Positions 8,194 to 16,355 of a stretch of 41,491 nt of DNA are shown one piece after another. The stretch is from assembly GCA_027489105.1 (NCBI GenBank), contig JAIYAJ010000545.1, forward strand, positions 1 to 41,491, given 5' to 3'. The position numbers and the translations under genes were made by a program. The DNA comes from Zymomonas sp. (lineage in GTDB: Bacteria > Pseudomonadota > Alphaproteobacteria > Sphingomonadales > Sphingomonadaceae). Positions within the stretch are counted from its first letter, which is position 1. Every line of letters begins with the position of its first letter. The notes under the pieces are model-generated. The model worked only from the letters and a program-made list of their open reading frames with translations, made no database searches and had not been told where the DNA came from.

Positions 8194-8461
8194 GATCTGC
8201 TTTCCACATTGTGATGATGCGGCGGCTATCTTCCCTCGGCGTCCAAACGACCAGAATGACCTGGCCTCTTATCTCCCCGATCGAAATATACCTCTCTTCA
8301 TCATAAGGCCTGTCATCTCGATCATAAGGCCTGTCATCTCGCCGTGTGAGATGGAACGCTTTGAAAAGTTCAGCCGCGTCATCAAAGTCGATCTGGCGAT
8401 CGTTCAAAACTTTGAGACGCTTTTCCTCATCGTAGGAAATCCGCATGTCTCGTGAATCCAA
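8147..8461 (-). CDS. brnT: BrnT family toxin (RelE-fold ribonuclease) with a 7-residue internal duplication
   Basis: A 104-residue toxin of the BrnT family, RelE-fold ribonucleases that halt translation under stress. The recognisable blocks are ISYDEEKRLKVLNDRQIDFDDA at residues 8-29, ERYISIGEIRGQVILVVWT in the middle, and RRIITMWKADHGEREKFY at the end. The conserved D-R-x-D-[YE]-x-E-R element is preceded by an extra copy: RDDRPYD occurs twice in a row (residues 41-47 and 48-54), encoded by a perfect 21-bp tandem repeat. The frame is kept, so a full-length product is predicted, but toxin activity may be altered. The surrounding DNA is clearly more AT-rich than the rest of the window, consistent with acquisition. 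Confidence 0.88.
   Translation of the reverse strand: MDSRDMRISYDEEKRLKVLNDRQIDFDDAAELFKAFHLTRRDDRPYDRDDRPYDEERYISIGEIRGQVILVVWTPREDSRRIITMWKADHGEREKFYRRRDRSG
8300..8341. repeat. perfect 21-bp tandem duplication inside brnT
   Basis: The 21 bases at 8300-8320 are repeated exactly at 8321-8341. The unit length is a multiple of three, so the toxin frame is preserved and gains RDDRPYD. Perfect identity suggests a recent slippage event or a hypervariable tract. Confidence 0.95.
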
Positions 8462-8582
8462 AAGGGCTTGCTGCCCGCAGGCTGGTGGCTTTGATCATTG
8501 ATCTATCCTCCGGCTTTGCTGACAGGAATGGCCGCCGCCATAGGCAGTTCACCCCAAACCCCACCTTTAGCTCCACATTTTT

Positions 8583-8627
8583 TGTAAATACGATTAATTC
8601 AACCGAAATTCAATATTCGTATCTACA
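8583..8627. promoter_or_regulatory. imperfect inverted repeat in the AT-rich region upstream of brnT
   Basis: The 184-nt gap 8462-8645 between the helicase stop and brnT contains no gene that I can support. It includes TGTAAATACGA at 8583-8593 and TCGTATCTACA at 8617-8627, complementary at 10 of 11 positions around a 23-nt spacer. No T-tract follows on either strand, so it is not an obvious terminator. It lies 122 nt upstream of brnT and could be an operator or a relic of insertion. Confidence 0.35.
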
Positions 8628-8645
8628 ATAAATGATATTCCGCAG

Positions 8646-11054
8646 CTAAGCTCGCATCGCCTCGGCCGCCAGCGCCTCGCCCTCGATCAGCAGCACATCG
8701 TCGGCGACGCCCTGCGCCACCGTTTCCCGGCCGATCAGGACAAGGACGGGCACGGCGAGGGGGGATACCCGCTCCAGCGGCACATGCACGATCCGCTCGG
8801 CCGCTCTTTCGATCAGTCCGCTCAGCCGGCCGACATCGGTCATCTTGGCGCGGGCATCGGCCCAGGCGGCGTCGAGCAGCAGATGGTCGGGCTCGTAGCG
8901 GCGCAGCACGTCGTAGATCAGATCGGTCGAGAAGGTGACCTGGCGGCCCGACTTCTTCTTGCCGGGGTGCTGCCGTTCGACCAGGCCGCCGATCACCGCC
9001 ACCTCGCGAAAGGCGCGCTTGAGGAGGGCCGATCCTTCGACCCATTCGACGAACTCCTCCTCCAATATCTCGGCGGAGAACAGGCTGGCGGGGTCCAGCA
9101 CCGGCTCGACCGACCAGCAGGCGAGCGCATAGTCGCTGGCGACGAAGCCCATCGGGACGAGGCCCTGGCTTTCCATCCGCCGGGTCAGCAACATGCCCAG
9201 CGACTGGTGCGCGTTCCAGCCTTCGAAACTGTAGAGAACCATGTAATTGCGTTTCTCGCGCGGGAAGGTCTCGACCAGAAGCTCGTCGGGCGCCGGCAGC
9301 CGCGACCGGCGCGCCTGCATCTCCAGCCATTCGCGGACGTCCGCCGGGAAGCGCGACCATTCGGCCGGTTCGTGCAAGAAATGGCGCACGCGCTCTGCAA
9401 GATGCGTCGAAATCGGCATGCGTGCGCCGCCATAGGTCGGGATCCGCGCCGGCTTCGACGTGGCGCGCACGACCAGATCGGTCAGGTCGATCTTGAGCAC
9501 CTCGAGCGCCAGCCCCATGAAGAAGAAGCAGTCGCCGGGCGCTAGGCTCGTCCCGAAACCCTCCTCGACCTTGCCCAGGCTGCGCCCGTTCTTGAAGCGT
9601 ACGTCGAGCATCGGCGCCTCGACGATGATCCCCGCGTTGAGGCGATGCTGGATGGCGTAGTTGGGATGGCTGAGCCGCCAAGCGCCGTCGGCGGTGCGCG
9701 TCAGCCGGCGGAATTTCTCATAGGCCTTCAGCGCATAGCCGCCATTGGCGATATAATTGAGGACCCGGTCGAACTGCTCGGCGGTCAGCGTGGCATAGGG
9801 CGCGGCGCGGTTGACCTCGGCCAGCAATTCCTCGGCACGAAAAGGTCCGGCGCAGGCGACCGCCATGACATGCTGGGCGAGTACGTCGATGCTGCCGGGG
9901 CGGAAGGGTTCATTGTCGAGCTCGCCCGCCTCGATCGCGTCGAGCGCGGCGCGGCCCTCGAGATATTCGAACCGGTTGCCGGGGACGAGCACGGCCTCGC
10001 TCGGCTCGTCGAGCCGGTGGTTGGCGCGGCCGATCCGCTGGAGCAGGCGCGAGGCGCCCTTGGGCGCGCCCATCTGGATGACGAGGTCGACATCGCCCCA
10101 GTCGACGCCGAGATCGAGGCTGGCGGTGGCGACCAGCGCGCGCAGCCGGCCCGATGCCATCGCCTCCTCGACCTTGCGGCGCGCCTCCTTCGACAGCGAT
10201 CCATGGTGGATGCCGATCGGCAGGCTCATCGCGTTGACCTTCCACAGATCCTGGAAGATCAGCTCGGCGAGGCTGCGGGTGTTGCAGAAGACGATCGTGG
10301 TCCGATGCGTCTCGATCTCGGCCATGACCTGTTCGGCGGCATAGCGCCCCGAATGCCCGGCCCAGGGGATACGGCCTTGCGGGATGACGATGTCGATCCG
10401 GGGCGGAGCGCCGCTGTCGCCATGGACGAGTTCGACCGATTCATAGTCTCCGTCGCCCGACAGCCAGCCGCGATAGGCGTCCGGATCGGCGACCGTCGCC
10501 GACAGCGCGACCCGGCGCAGCTCGGGGGCCAGCGTCCCCAGTCGCGCCATCGACAACGCCAGCAGATCGCCGCGCTTGCCGGTGGCGAAGGCGTGGACCT
10601 CGTCGATGATGATCGTCTGCAGCCCGGCGAAGAGGGCTGCGCTGTCGGGATAGGACAGCAGCAAGCTGAGCGATTCGGGCGTGGTCAGCAGGATCTGGGG
10701 CGGACGAACCCGCTGGCGTGCCTTGCGATCCGTGCGTGTGTCGCCGGTGCTGGTCTCGACCGCGATGTCGAGGCCCATCTCCTCGATCGGCGTCAGCAGG
10801 TTGCGGCGGACGTCGACCGCCAGCGCCTTGAGCGGCGAGACATAGAGAGTGTGCAGCCCCTCGCGCGGGTTCTCGACCAGGTCGACGAGGGACGGAAGGA
10901 AGCCCGCCATGGTCTTGCCCGACCCGGTGGGCGCGACGAGCAAAGCGCTCTTGCCGCCGCGTGCCGCCGCCAGCATCTCCAGCTGGTGCCGGCGCGGCGC
11001 CCAGCCCTTGGCCGCGAACCAGTCCGAAAGGACGGTGGGGAGCGTCGATGGCAT
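8646..11054 (-). CDS. Lhr-type, ligase-associated DNA damage response DEXH-box helicase
   Basis: An 802-residue superfamily 2 helicase predicted to act in DNA repair. Motif Q/I are RRHQLEML and APTGSGKTMAGFLP near residues 20-50, Ia is YVSPLKALAVDVRRN, Ib is TTPESLSLLL, motif II is the DEVH box in IIIDEVHAFATGKRGD, and III is ALSATV. Motifs IV-VI (IVFCNTRSLAE, VATASLDLGVDWGDVD, QRIGRANHR) follow. The C-terminal part with YMVLYSFEGWNAHQSLGMLL and FVASDYALACW is typical of the short Lhr subgroup linked to ATP-dependent ligases, about half as long as classical Lhr. The start was placed at 11054 because family homology begins at MPSTLPTVLSDWFAAKGW; the frame is open further upstream but codes nothing recognisable. 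No ligase, exonuclease or PdeM phosphoesterase partner is adjacent. Confidence 0.9.
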   Translation of the reverse strand: MPSTLPTVLSDWFAAKGWAPRRHQLEMLAAARGGKSALLVAPTGSGKTMAGFLPSLVDLVENPREGLHTLYVSPLKALAVDVRRNLLTPIEEMGLDIAVETSTGDTRTDRKARQRVRPPQILLTTPESLSLLLSYPDSAALFAGLQTIIIDEVHAFATGKRGDLLALSMARLGTLAPELRRVALSATVADPDAYRGWLSGDGDYESVELVHGDSGAPPRIDIVIPQGRIPWAGHSGRYAAEQVMAEIETHRTTIVFCNTRSLAELIFQDLWKVNAMSLPIGIHHGSLSKEARRKVEEAMASGRLRALVATASLDLGVDWGDVDLVIQMGAPKGASRLLQRIGRANHRLDEPSEAVLVPGNRFEYLEGRAALDAIEAGELDNEPFRPGSIDVLAQHVMAVACAGPFRAEELLAEVNRAAPYATLTAEQFDRVLNYIANGGYALKAYEKFRRLTRTADGAWRLSHPNYAIQHRLNAGIIVEAPMLDVRFKNGRSLGKVEEGFGTSLAPGDCFFFMGLALEVLKIDLTDLVVRATSKPARIPTYGGARMPISTHLAERVRHFLHEPAEWSRFPADVREWLEMQARRSRLPAPDELLVETFPREKRNYMVLYSFEGWNAHQSLGMLLTRRMESQGLVPMGFVASDYALACWSVEPVLDPASLFSAEILEEEFVEWVEGSALLKRAFREVAVIGGLVERQHPGKKKSGRQVTFSTDLIYDVLRRYEPDHLLLDAAWADARAKMTDVGRLSGLIERAAERIVHVPLERVSPLAVPVLVLIGRETVAQGVADDVLLIEGEALAAEAMRA

Positions 11055-11112
11055 CCGGTCTATATGGGGCGACGGCGGGGCGGATGCACCATCCCCGCCG
11101 CGCTCGCCACGA

Positions 11113-12495
11113 TCAGTGCCCGACCTGCTCGCCGCGCTCCAGCCCCGACAGGGCCAGTTGCTCGTCGATCTGAGCCAGCAGGCGATCGAGACCGGCCTGG
11201 TCGGCCGCCTCGGCGCGGGCCACAAGCACGTCCTGCGTGTTCGATGCGCGCAGCAGCCACCAGCCGTCGGGGGTGTTGACGCGGGCACCATCGGTGCGGT
11301 TGACCTCCGCGCCGGAGGCTTCGAGCCGGTCGAGCACCTCTTCGACTACCGCGAATTTGCGGCTCTCATCCACCTGGAAGCGCATCTCCGGGGTGTTCAC
11401 CAGCTTAGGCATGCGGCTCTTGAGAGCGGTCAGCGATCCGCCGAGCTGGCTGACCGATTCGATCAGCCGCACCGCCGAATAGAGCGCGTCGTCGAAGCCG
11501 TACCAGCGATGGCGGAAGAAAATGTGCCCCGACATCTCGCCGGCGAGCGGGCTGTCGGTCTCGGCCATCTTGACCTTGATCAGGCTGTGGCCGGTCTTCC
11601 ACATGCAGGGGGTACCGCCCAGTTCGGCGACGCGATCGAACAGCGCCTGGCTGGCCTTGACGTCGGCGATGATCGTCCCGCCCGGCACCGCCTTGAGCAC
11701 CGGCTCGGCGAGGATCGAGAGGATCTGGTCGCCCCACACCACGCGGCCCTCGCCGTCGATCGCGCCGATCCGGTCGGCGTCGCCGTCGAAGGCGATGCCG
11801 AAGTCGAGCTGCTTTTCCGCCACCAACGCCTTCAGGTCGGCGAGGTTCTTCTCCTCGGTCGGGTCGGGATGATGATGCGGGAAGCGTCCGTCGATCTCGG
11901 CATAGAGGACATGATGCTCGCCCGGCAGGCGCTTGACCAGCTTCTCGAGGATGCGGCCACCGGCGCCATTGCCATTGTCCCAGCCGATCCGGAAGGCCGA
12001 GCCGGAGAAATCCTGGACCAGCCGGTCGACATAGAGATCCTCGATATCGGCGTCGCTGACGCTGCCCGAGCCTTCCTCCCAGTCGCCTTCCTCGGCCATG
12101 CGCCCGATCGACTGGATCGATTCGGCGAAGAAGGGCTTGTGCGCGAGCACCATCTTGAAGCCGTTATAGTCGGCCGGATTGTGGCTGCCCGTGATCTGGA
12201 TGCCGCCGTCGACCTCCAGCGTCGCCTCGGCGAAATAGAGCATCGGGGTCGGACCAAGGCCGGTGCGGACGACGTCGACCCCGCTTTCGGTCAGGCCGCG
12301 GATCAGTTCGTCGCGCAGCGATTCCGACGAGACGCGGCCGTCCCAGCCGACCGCGACGCGGGTTCCGCCGGCGCGCCGGACATGGGTCGCAAAGCCGCGC
12401 CCGATCGCATAGGCATCGGCGGTCCCCAGGGTCTTACCCACGATCCCTCGAATATCATATTCGCGCAGGCTGGTCGGGTCGAAGCGGTGGGTCAA
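11113..12495 (-). CDS. phosphomannomutase/phosphoglucomutase
   Basis: A 460-residue alpha-D-phosphohexomutase that interconverts 6-phospho and 1-phospho sugars, feeding GDP-mannose and UDP-glucose synthesis for surface polysaccharides. [10 protein letters not shown] opens domain 1. The phosphoserine loop TGSHNP puts the catalytic Ser at residue 104. The magnesium loop FDGDADRIG has Asp at 237, 239 and 241. The sugar-specificity loop is [13 protein letters not shown], and the phosphate-binding loop RASNTQ is near the C-terminus. These match the AlgC-type dual-specificity enzyme; whether mannose or glucose is preferred cannot be told. It lies between a J-domain gene and the helicase on the same strand, with gaps under 60 nt. 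Confidence 0.93.
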   Translation of the reverse strand: MTHRFDPTSLREYDIRGIVGKTLGTADAYAIGRGFATHVRRAGGTRVAVGWDGRVSSESLRDELIRGLTESGVDVVRTGLGPTPMLYFAEATLEVDGGIQITGSHNPADYNGFKMVLAHKPFFAESIQSIGRMAEEGDWEEGSGSVSDADIEDLYVDRLVQDFSGSAFRIGWDNGNGAGGRILEKLVKRLPGEHHVLYAEIDGRFPHHHPDPTEEKNLADLKALVAEKQLDFGIAFDGDADRIGAIDGEGRVVWGDQILSILAEPVLKAVPGGTIIADVKASQALFDRVAELGGTPCMWKTGHSLIKVKMAETDSPLAGEMSGHIFFRHRWYGFDDALYSAVRLIESVSQLGGSLTALKSRMPKLVNTPEMRFQVDESRKFAVVEEVLDRLEASGAEVNRTDGARVNTPDGWWLLRASNTQDVLVARAEAADQAGLDRLLAQIDEQLALSGLERGEQVGH

Positions 12496-12551
12496 TCAAG
12501 CCTCCGTTGAGATGCGAGGAGCGGGGTGAAGGCCCCGGCGACAGAACAGGG

Positions 12552-12956
12552 TTAGCGCCTTTGCAGCTCCGCCAGCAATATGTCGCGGGCAGCATTGACC
12601 CGCCCGGTCAGCTCGGCCGATCCACCCTGGTCCGGGTGGACACGCGCCACCAGCCGGCGATGGGCGGCCCGGACGGCTTCGGCGTCGGCGGTCGGCGGAA
12701 GGTCGAGCACGCGGCGCGCCTCCTCGCGATCCATCGCCGGCAGAGCCGTGCGTACCGCCCCGCCGGGGGCCGCGGCCGGCTGCATCAACAGCCAGATCAG
12801 CGGCAGGAACATCGGCAGGGCGACCATCCAGGCGCCCCTTGTCAGCAGCATCGCGCCGCCGAGCGCCGACAGCGCGGCCATGAGCTGCGGGCGGGACATG
12901 GAGCGTCCCCATTGCCACCAGGCGAACCCGGCGGCTGCCAGCAGCAGCAGGATCAT
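12552..12956 (-). CDS. membrane-anchored J-domain protein (DnaJ-like, Tim14-type)
   Basis: A 134-residue protein with two hydrophobic segments (residues about 1-17 and 30-60) followed by a C-terminal J domain. The J domain reads EEARRVLDLPPTADAEAVRAAHRR then LVARVHPDQGGS, with the HPD tripeptide that stimulates Hsp70 ATPase, and ends NAARDILLAEL. The layout, membrane spans first and J domain last, is like Tim14/Pam18 and alphaproteobacterial relatives. The client is unknown. The ATG at 12956 overlaps the mipZ stop as ATGA, so this start is preferred over the longer open frame that runs antiparallel to mipZ homology. It is translationally coupled to mipZ. Confidence 0.87.
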   Translation of the reverse strand: MILLLLAAAGFAWWQWGRSMSRPQLMAALSALGGAMLLTRGAWMVALPMFLPLIWLLMQPAAAPGGAVRTALPAMDREEARRVLDLPPTADAEAVRAAHRRLVARVHPDQGGSAELTGRVNAARDILLAELQRR

Positions 12957-13744
12957 CCCACCGCCGCCTGATGCTGCGGCCATTGCGAGAGAGCGAGGCC
13001 GGAAACCATCTCGCGCAGCTCCTGCCGCGCCGCGACATGGCCGATACCGGCTTCGCCGCCGATCGCCTTCATGTCGAGCAGGGTCAGCCCCTTGGGAAAG
13101 AGCTCGCGATAGATGACGCGTTCGGACAGTCCGGGGATGACGCGGAAGCCGACGCGCTTCGCCAGTTCCTGCATCGCATCGGCGACGCGGCGCATGTTGC
13201 GCGCCTCGAGATGCTGGAGGCGGTTGCGCAGCAGCACCCAGTCGACCGTGCCGCCATCGATCCGCCCGCGCACCTTGCGCGCGTCCCACACCAGCTCGGC
13301 ATAGAAGCTGGGGCGGCGGATCTTGAAGGTCTCGGGATCGACCTGCCCGATCAGGTCGAGGTCGACGAAACTGTCGTTGATCGGGGTGACCAGCGTATCG
13401 GCGCGGGTGATCGAGGCGCGCGCATGTTCGTCGTCGCGACCGGGGGTGTCGATCACGACGACGTCATGATCGGCGGCGAAGCCGTTGATCAGGTCGTCGA
13501 GTATATGGCCCCTGGCGCTGTCGAAAGTCTCGAAGCTGGGCATCGGCAGCGCCTGCCCGATGCGGGCCGCGGTCGCCTGGCGGTTTTCCAGATAGCGGGC
13601 GAGGGTGCGCTGGCGCGTATCGAGGTCGATCGCGGCCACGCGGCGACCGGCGGCAGCCAGGGCAACCGCGACATGCACCGACGTGGTGGATTTCCCCGAT
13701 CCGCCCTTTTCGTTGGCGAAGGTGATGATGTGCGCGTTCGACAA
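12953..13744 (-). CDS. mipZ: division-plane positioning ATPase MipZ (ParA/MinD family)
   Basis: MipZ binds ParB at the chromosome origins and inhibits FtsZ polymerisation near the poles, so that division occurs at midcell in alphaproteobacteria. The 263-residue length fits. The deviant Walker A motif NEKGGSGKST is at residues 11-20. IDLDTRQRTLARYLENR at about 39-55, VVVIDTPGRDD, TLVTPINDSFVDLDLIG, WVLLRNRL and RELFPKGLTLLDM are MipZ-specific blocks that distinguish it from plasmid ParA or MinD. It heads a minus-strand run followed by the overlapping J-domain gene and the phosphohexomutase. No parB is in the window, as expected for MipZ encoded apart from parAB. Confidence 0.93.
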   Translation of the reverse strand: MSNAHIITFANEKGGSGKSTTSVHVAVALAAAGRRVAAIDLDTRQRTLARYLENRQATAARIGQALPMPSFETFDSARGHILDDLINGFAADHDVVVIDTPGRDDEHARASITRADTLVTPINDSFVDLDLIGQVDPETFKIRRPSFYAELVWDARKVRGRIDGGTVDWVLLRNRLQHLEARNMRRVADAMQELAKRVGFRVIPGLSERVIYRELFPKGLTLLDMKAIGGEAGIGHVAARQELREMVSGLALSQWPQHQAAVG

Positions 13745-13813
13745 ACTCTATTCCCTTCGCCGCACCGCGCTTGATCCCACGGGCGGCCTTGTCCAAGGAG
13801 CGTTCACAGGAGC

Positions 13814-13834
13814 CGTTTCAGCACAGCTGAAACG
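13814..13834. promoter_or_regulatory. 8-bp inverted repeat between mipZ and panC
   Basis: CGTTTCAG at 13814-13821 and CTGAAACG at 13827-13834 are perfectly complementary around CACAG. It lies in the 197-nt divergent gap between mipZ and panC, 70 nt from the mipZ start codon. It could be an operator for either gene. No matching known site is claimed. Confidence 0.35.
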
Positions 13835-13900
13835 ACGGTGCCAGCCCTGTACGATCCTATCCGCCCCGAAAGAGGGCGGCGCACATGGAAATGGTACCGC

Positions 13901-13918
13901 GGTCCGCCAGGGCGGACC
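13901..13918. promoter_or_regulatory. hairpin in the panC leader
   Basis: GGTCCGCC and GGCGGACC form a near-continuous palindrome (7-8 bp stem, very small loop). It ends 6 nt before the GAAGGGG ribosome binding site at 13925-13931. Such a stem close to the start could affect panC translation. A protein-binding palindrome is the alternative. Confidence 0.35.
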
Positions 13919-13941
13919 CAACCTGAAGGGGTCTTTAGTCG

Positions 13942-14784
13942 GTGCACATCGTTCGGAACATAGCCGATCTCCGCTCGGCGGTCGCAAATTTGAGGATAAG
14001 TGGCGCCCCGGTCGCGCTGGTGCCGACGATGGGCGCGCTGCACGCAGGTCATATCGCCCTGGTCGATGCCGCGCGCGGACGCGGTTTCCAGGTGGTGGTG
14101 TCGATCTTCGTCAACCCGACCCAGTTCGCCCCGAACGAGGATCTCGACGCCTATCCGCGCCGCGAGGCGGCCGATGTTGCCCTGCTCGAAGCCGCAGGTG
14201 CCGCGCTGCTGTGGGCACCTGACGTGGCGACGATGTACCCGAAGGGCTTCGCGACCAGCATTTCTGTCGGCGGGGTCAGCGAGCGCTGGGATGGTGCGGC
14301 AAGGCCGGGTCACTTTGCGGGCGTGGCGACGGTGGTCACCAAGCTGTTCCAGCAGGTGAAGCCCGATTGCGCCTTTTTCGGCGAGAAGGATTTCCAGCAG
14401 CTGGCAGTCATCCGCCGCTTCGTCGCAGATCTCGACATCGACATCGAGATCGTCGGCGTCCCCACCCAGCGCGAGGATGACGGGCTCGCTTTGTCGTCGC
14501 GCAACGCCTATCTCAGCGAGGAAGAGCGCGTGACGGCCCGCACCCTCCCGCGCGCGCTGGGCGAGGCCAAGAGCGCGATCGAGCGGGGCGACGATGTCGC
14601 GGTCGCGCTGGCGGCGGCCGTTTCGCGGCTGGGCGAGGCCGGCTTCGATCCGATCGACTATGTCGCCCTCGTCGATGCCGCGACGCTCGAACCGGTCGAG
14701 CGGCTGGCGGGGCCCGCCCGCCTGATCGCGGCGGCGAAGCTGGGGCGCACCCGGCTGATCGACAACCTGCCCGTCGGAGGCTGA
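13942..14784 (+). CDS. panC: pantoate--beta-alanine ligase (pantothenate synthetase)
   Basis: PanC condenses pantoate and beta-alanine with ATP to pantothenate, the precursor of coenzyme A. It is a 280-residue class I nucleotidyltransferase-fold enzyme. The first signature, LVPTMGALHAGHIALVDAA, contains the HxGH nucleotide motif. FVNPTQFAPNEDLDAYPR, KPDCAFFGEKDFQQL and GLALSSRNAYLSEEER (KMSKS-equivalent region) follow. Translation starts at GTG 13942, preceded by GAAGGGG at 13925-13931. panB and panD are not nearby. A monocistronic layout is likely, since the next gene is 112 nt away. Confidence 0.96.
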   Translation: MHIVRNIADLRSAVANLRISGAPVALVPTMGALHAGHIALVDAARGRGFQVVVSIFVNPTQFAPNEDLDAYPRREAADVALLEAAGAALLWAPDVATMYPKGFATSISVGGVSERWDGAARPGHFAGVATVVTKLFQQVKPDCAFFGEKDFQQLAVIRRFVADLDIDIEIVGVPTQREDDGLALSSRNAYLSEEERVTARTLPRALGEAKSAIERGDDVAVALAAAVSRLGEAGFDPIDYVALVDAATLEPVERLAGPARLIAAAKLGRTRLIDNLPVGG

Positions 14785-14896
14785 CTGCCCCAAAGGGAAC
14801 AGGGTTAAAGAAGCTGCCGCCCATGCCGTTAACCTTGTTGGGACGGCGACGGTTGGTCAGCAAACACCGTCACCTCCCGGAAAGGTGGAGCGTGAC

Positions 14897-15193
14897 ATGG
14901 TTCACAGTCTCAAGGCGCAACAATTTCTGAGCGAGTCGCGGCTGCGCGACGCGATGGCGGGCGACATCGACGCCTGTTTCCAGCTGGGCGTCGCCTATTC
15001 GGCGGGGGCGGACGGCTTTCCGCTCGACCTGATTGCGGCCCACAAATGGTTCAACATCGCGGCGCTGGGTGGCAATCCGCAGGCGGCCGAATGCCGCCAG
15101 GAGATCGCCGAGGAAATGACGGCGCGCGAAATCCAGGAAGCGCAGCGTCAGGCGCGCGCGATGCTCGGCTTCGGCAACCGGCTGGCGGCCTGA
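14897..15193 (+). CDS. small Sel1-like repeat protein
   Basis: A 98-residue soluble protein. The central part AGDIDACFQLGVAYSAGAD followed by LDLIAAHKWFNIAALGGNPQAAECR is a Sel1/TPR-like repeat pair. Sel1 repeats mediate protein contacts, and no partner is known. The ATG at 14897 was chosen because AGGTGGAG at 14883-14890 lies 6 nt upstream; a GTG at 14885 in frame would put the start inside that site. In the preceding gap, GGTTAA (14803-14808) and TTAACC (14829-14834) form an inverted pair of TTAA-type half-sites. No signal peptide is present. Confidence 0.75.
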   Translation: MVHSLKAQQFLSESRLRDAMAGDIDACFQLGVAYSAGADGFPLDLIAAHKWFNIAALGGNPQAAECRQEIAEEMTAREIQEAQRQARAMLGFGNRLAA

Positions 15194-15215
15194 TCCGCAG
15201 GCTTTCCTGACGCGG

Positions 15216-16355
15216 TCAGGCGTCGCTCTTTTTGAACGGGGCGAAGCTGCCGAGCATCTCGATGTCCTGCGCGACGGCCTCGCGCTCGCTTTCGAGATAG
15301 TCGGCGACCGCATGGCGGAAGCCGGCATGCGGAATGAAATGGGCCGAATAGGTCGGCACCGGTTCATAGCCGCGCGCCAGCTTATGCTCGCCCTGTGCGC
15401 CGGCCTCGACCGTCGACAGGCCGCGCGCGAGTGCGGCGTCGATCGCCTGATAATAGCAGAGCTCGAAATGGAGGAAGGGCACCTCCTCGGTGCAGCCCCA
15501 GTAGCGGCCGTAGAGCGTGTCCGCCCCGATCATGTTCAGCGCCCCGGCGATCGGCACGCCGTCGCGCAGCGCCAGCATCAGCAGAACCCGGTCGGCCATG
15601 CGCTCGCCCAGCAGCGAGAAGAAGCGTCGCGTCAGATAGGGCCGGCCCCATTTGCGCGCGCCGGTGTCCTGATAGAAGTGCCAGAAGGCGTCCCAGTGCA
15701 TCTCGCCGATCTCGTCGCCGCTGAGGTGGACGATCTCGAGGCCTTCGGTCGCCGCCGCGCGTTCCTTGCGGATCGCCTTGCGCTTGCGCGAAGCCAGTGC
15801 GCCCAGGAAATCCTCGAAACTCTCATACCCCCGGTTGCGCCAGTGAAATTGCCGGTCGGTGCGGACCAGCCAGCCTGCCGCCTCGAACAGAGGCACCTGC
15901 TCGGGTGCTACGAAGGTCGCGTGGCAGGAGGAGAGGCCATTTTGCTCGACCACCGCTTCGGCCGCAGCGATCAATGCGGGTGCGAGTGCGGGATCGCGGA
16001 GCAGCAAGCGGGGCCCCGGCACCGGGCTGAACGGCACCGCGATCTGCAGCTTGGGATAATAGTCGCCCCCGGCGCGCTGCCAGGCGTCCGCCCAGGCATG
16101 GTCGAACACATATTCGCCCTGGCTGTGGCTCTTGGCGTAGGCCGGCAGGATCGCCGCTGGTCTGCCATCCTCGCCGTCGATCAGGATCGGCAGTGGCTGC
16201 CAGCCCGCGCGCGCCGTCGCGCTGCCCGATTCTTCCAGCGCGGACAGGAAGGCGTGCGAAAGAAAGGGATTGTCGCTGCCGGCGCAGGCGTCCCAGTCGG
16301 TCGCGGCGATGCTGGCTACCCCCTCCGCCGTCCGGGCGGTCAGGGGCTTTACCAT
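15216..16355 (-). CDS. GNAT-fold/FemAB-like acyltransferase (COG3146, DUF482 family)
   Basis: A 379-residue protein of the COG3146 family, often annotated as GNAT acetyltransferase or peptidoglycan-related transferase. Blocks are DWDACAGSDNPFLSHAFLSALEESGS near residues 18-43, YAKSHSQGEYVFDHAW at about 75-90, WRNRGYESFEDFLGAL, and SRKRKAIRKERA. The second acyltransferase half contains RKWGRPYLTRRFF and FELCYYQAIDAALARGL. The tail AGAQGEHKLARGYEP with TYSAHFI is highly characteristic. The acyl donor and acceptor are not known from sequence. The ATG at 16355 overlaps the end of the upstream GDPD-like gene by 7 nt, indicating translational coupling. Confidence 0.85.
   Translation of the reverse strand: MVKPLTARTAEGVASIAATDWDACAGSDNPFLSHAFLSALEESGSATARAGWQPLPILIDGEDGRPAAILPAYAKSHSQGEYVFDHAWADAWQRAGGDYYPKLQIAVPFSPVPGPRLLLRDPALAPALIAAAEAVVEQNGLSSCHATFVAPEQVPLFEAAGWLVRTDRQFHWRNRGYESFEDFLGALASRKRKAIRKERAAATEGLEIVHLSGDEIGEMHWDAFWHFYQDTGARKWGRPYLTRRFFSLLGERMADRVLLMLALRDGVPIAGALNMIGADTLYGRYWGCTEEVPFLHFELCYYQAIDAALARGLSTVEAGAQGEHKLARGYEPVPTYSAHFIPHAGFRHAVADYLESEREAVAQDIEMLGSFAPFKKSDA

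Noticed and set aside
9645..11279. Plus-strand open frame opposite the helicase
   Set aside because: Low-complexity composition and no family; the minus strand carries all helicase motifs.
11055..11291. Upstream extension of the helicase frame by 79 codons
   Set aside because: The extra residues overlap the end of the phosphohexomutase gene and show no helicase homology; a start at 11054 matches the family.
12957..13289. Upstream extension of the J-domain frame
   Set aside because: It lies antisense-free within mipZ in another frame and is arginine-rich without homology; the ATG overlapping the mipZ stop is the natural start.
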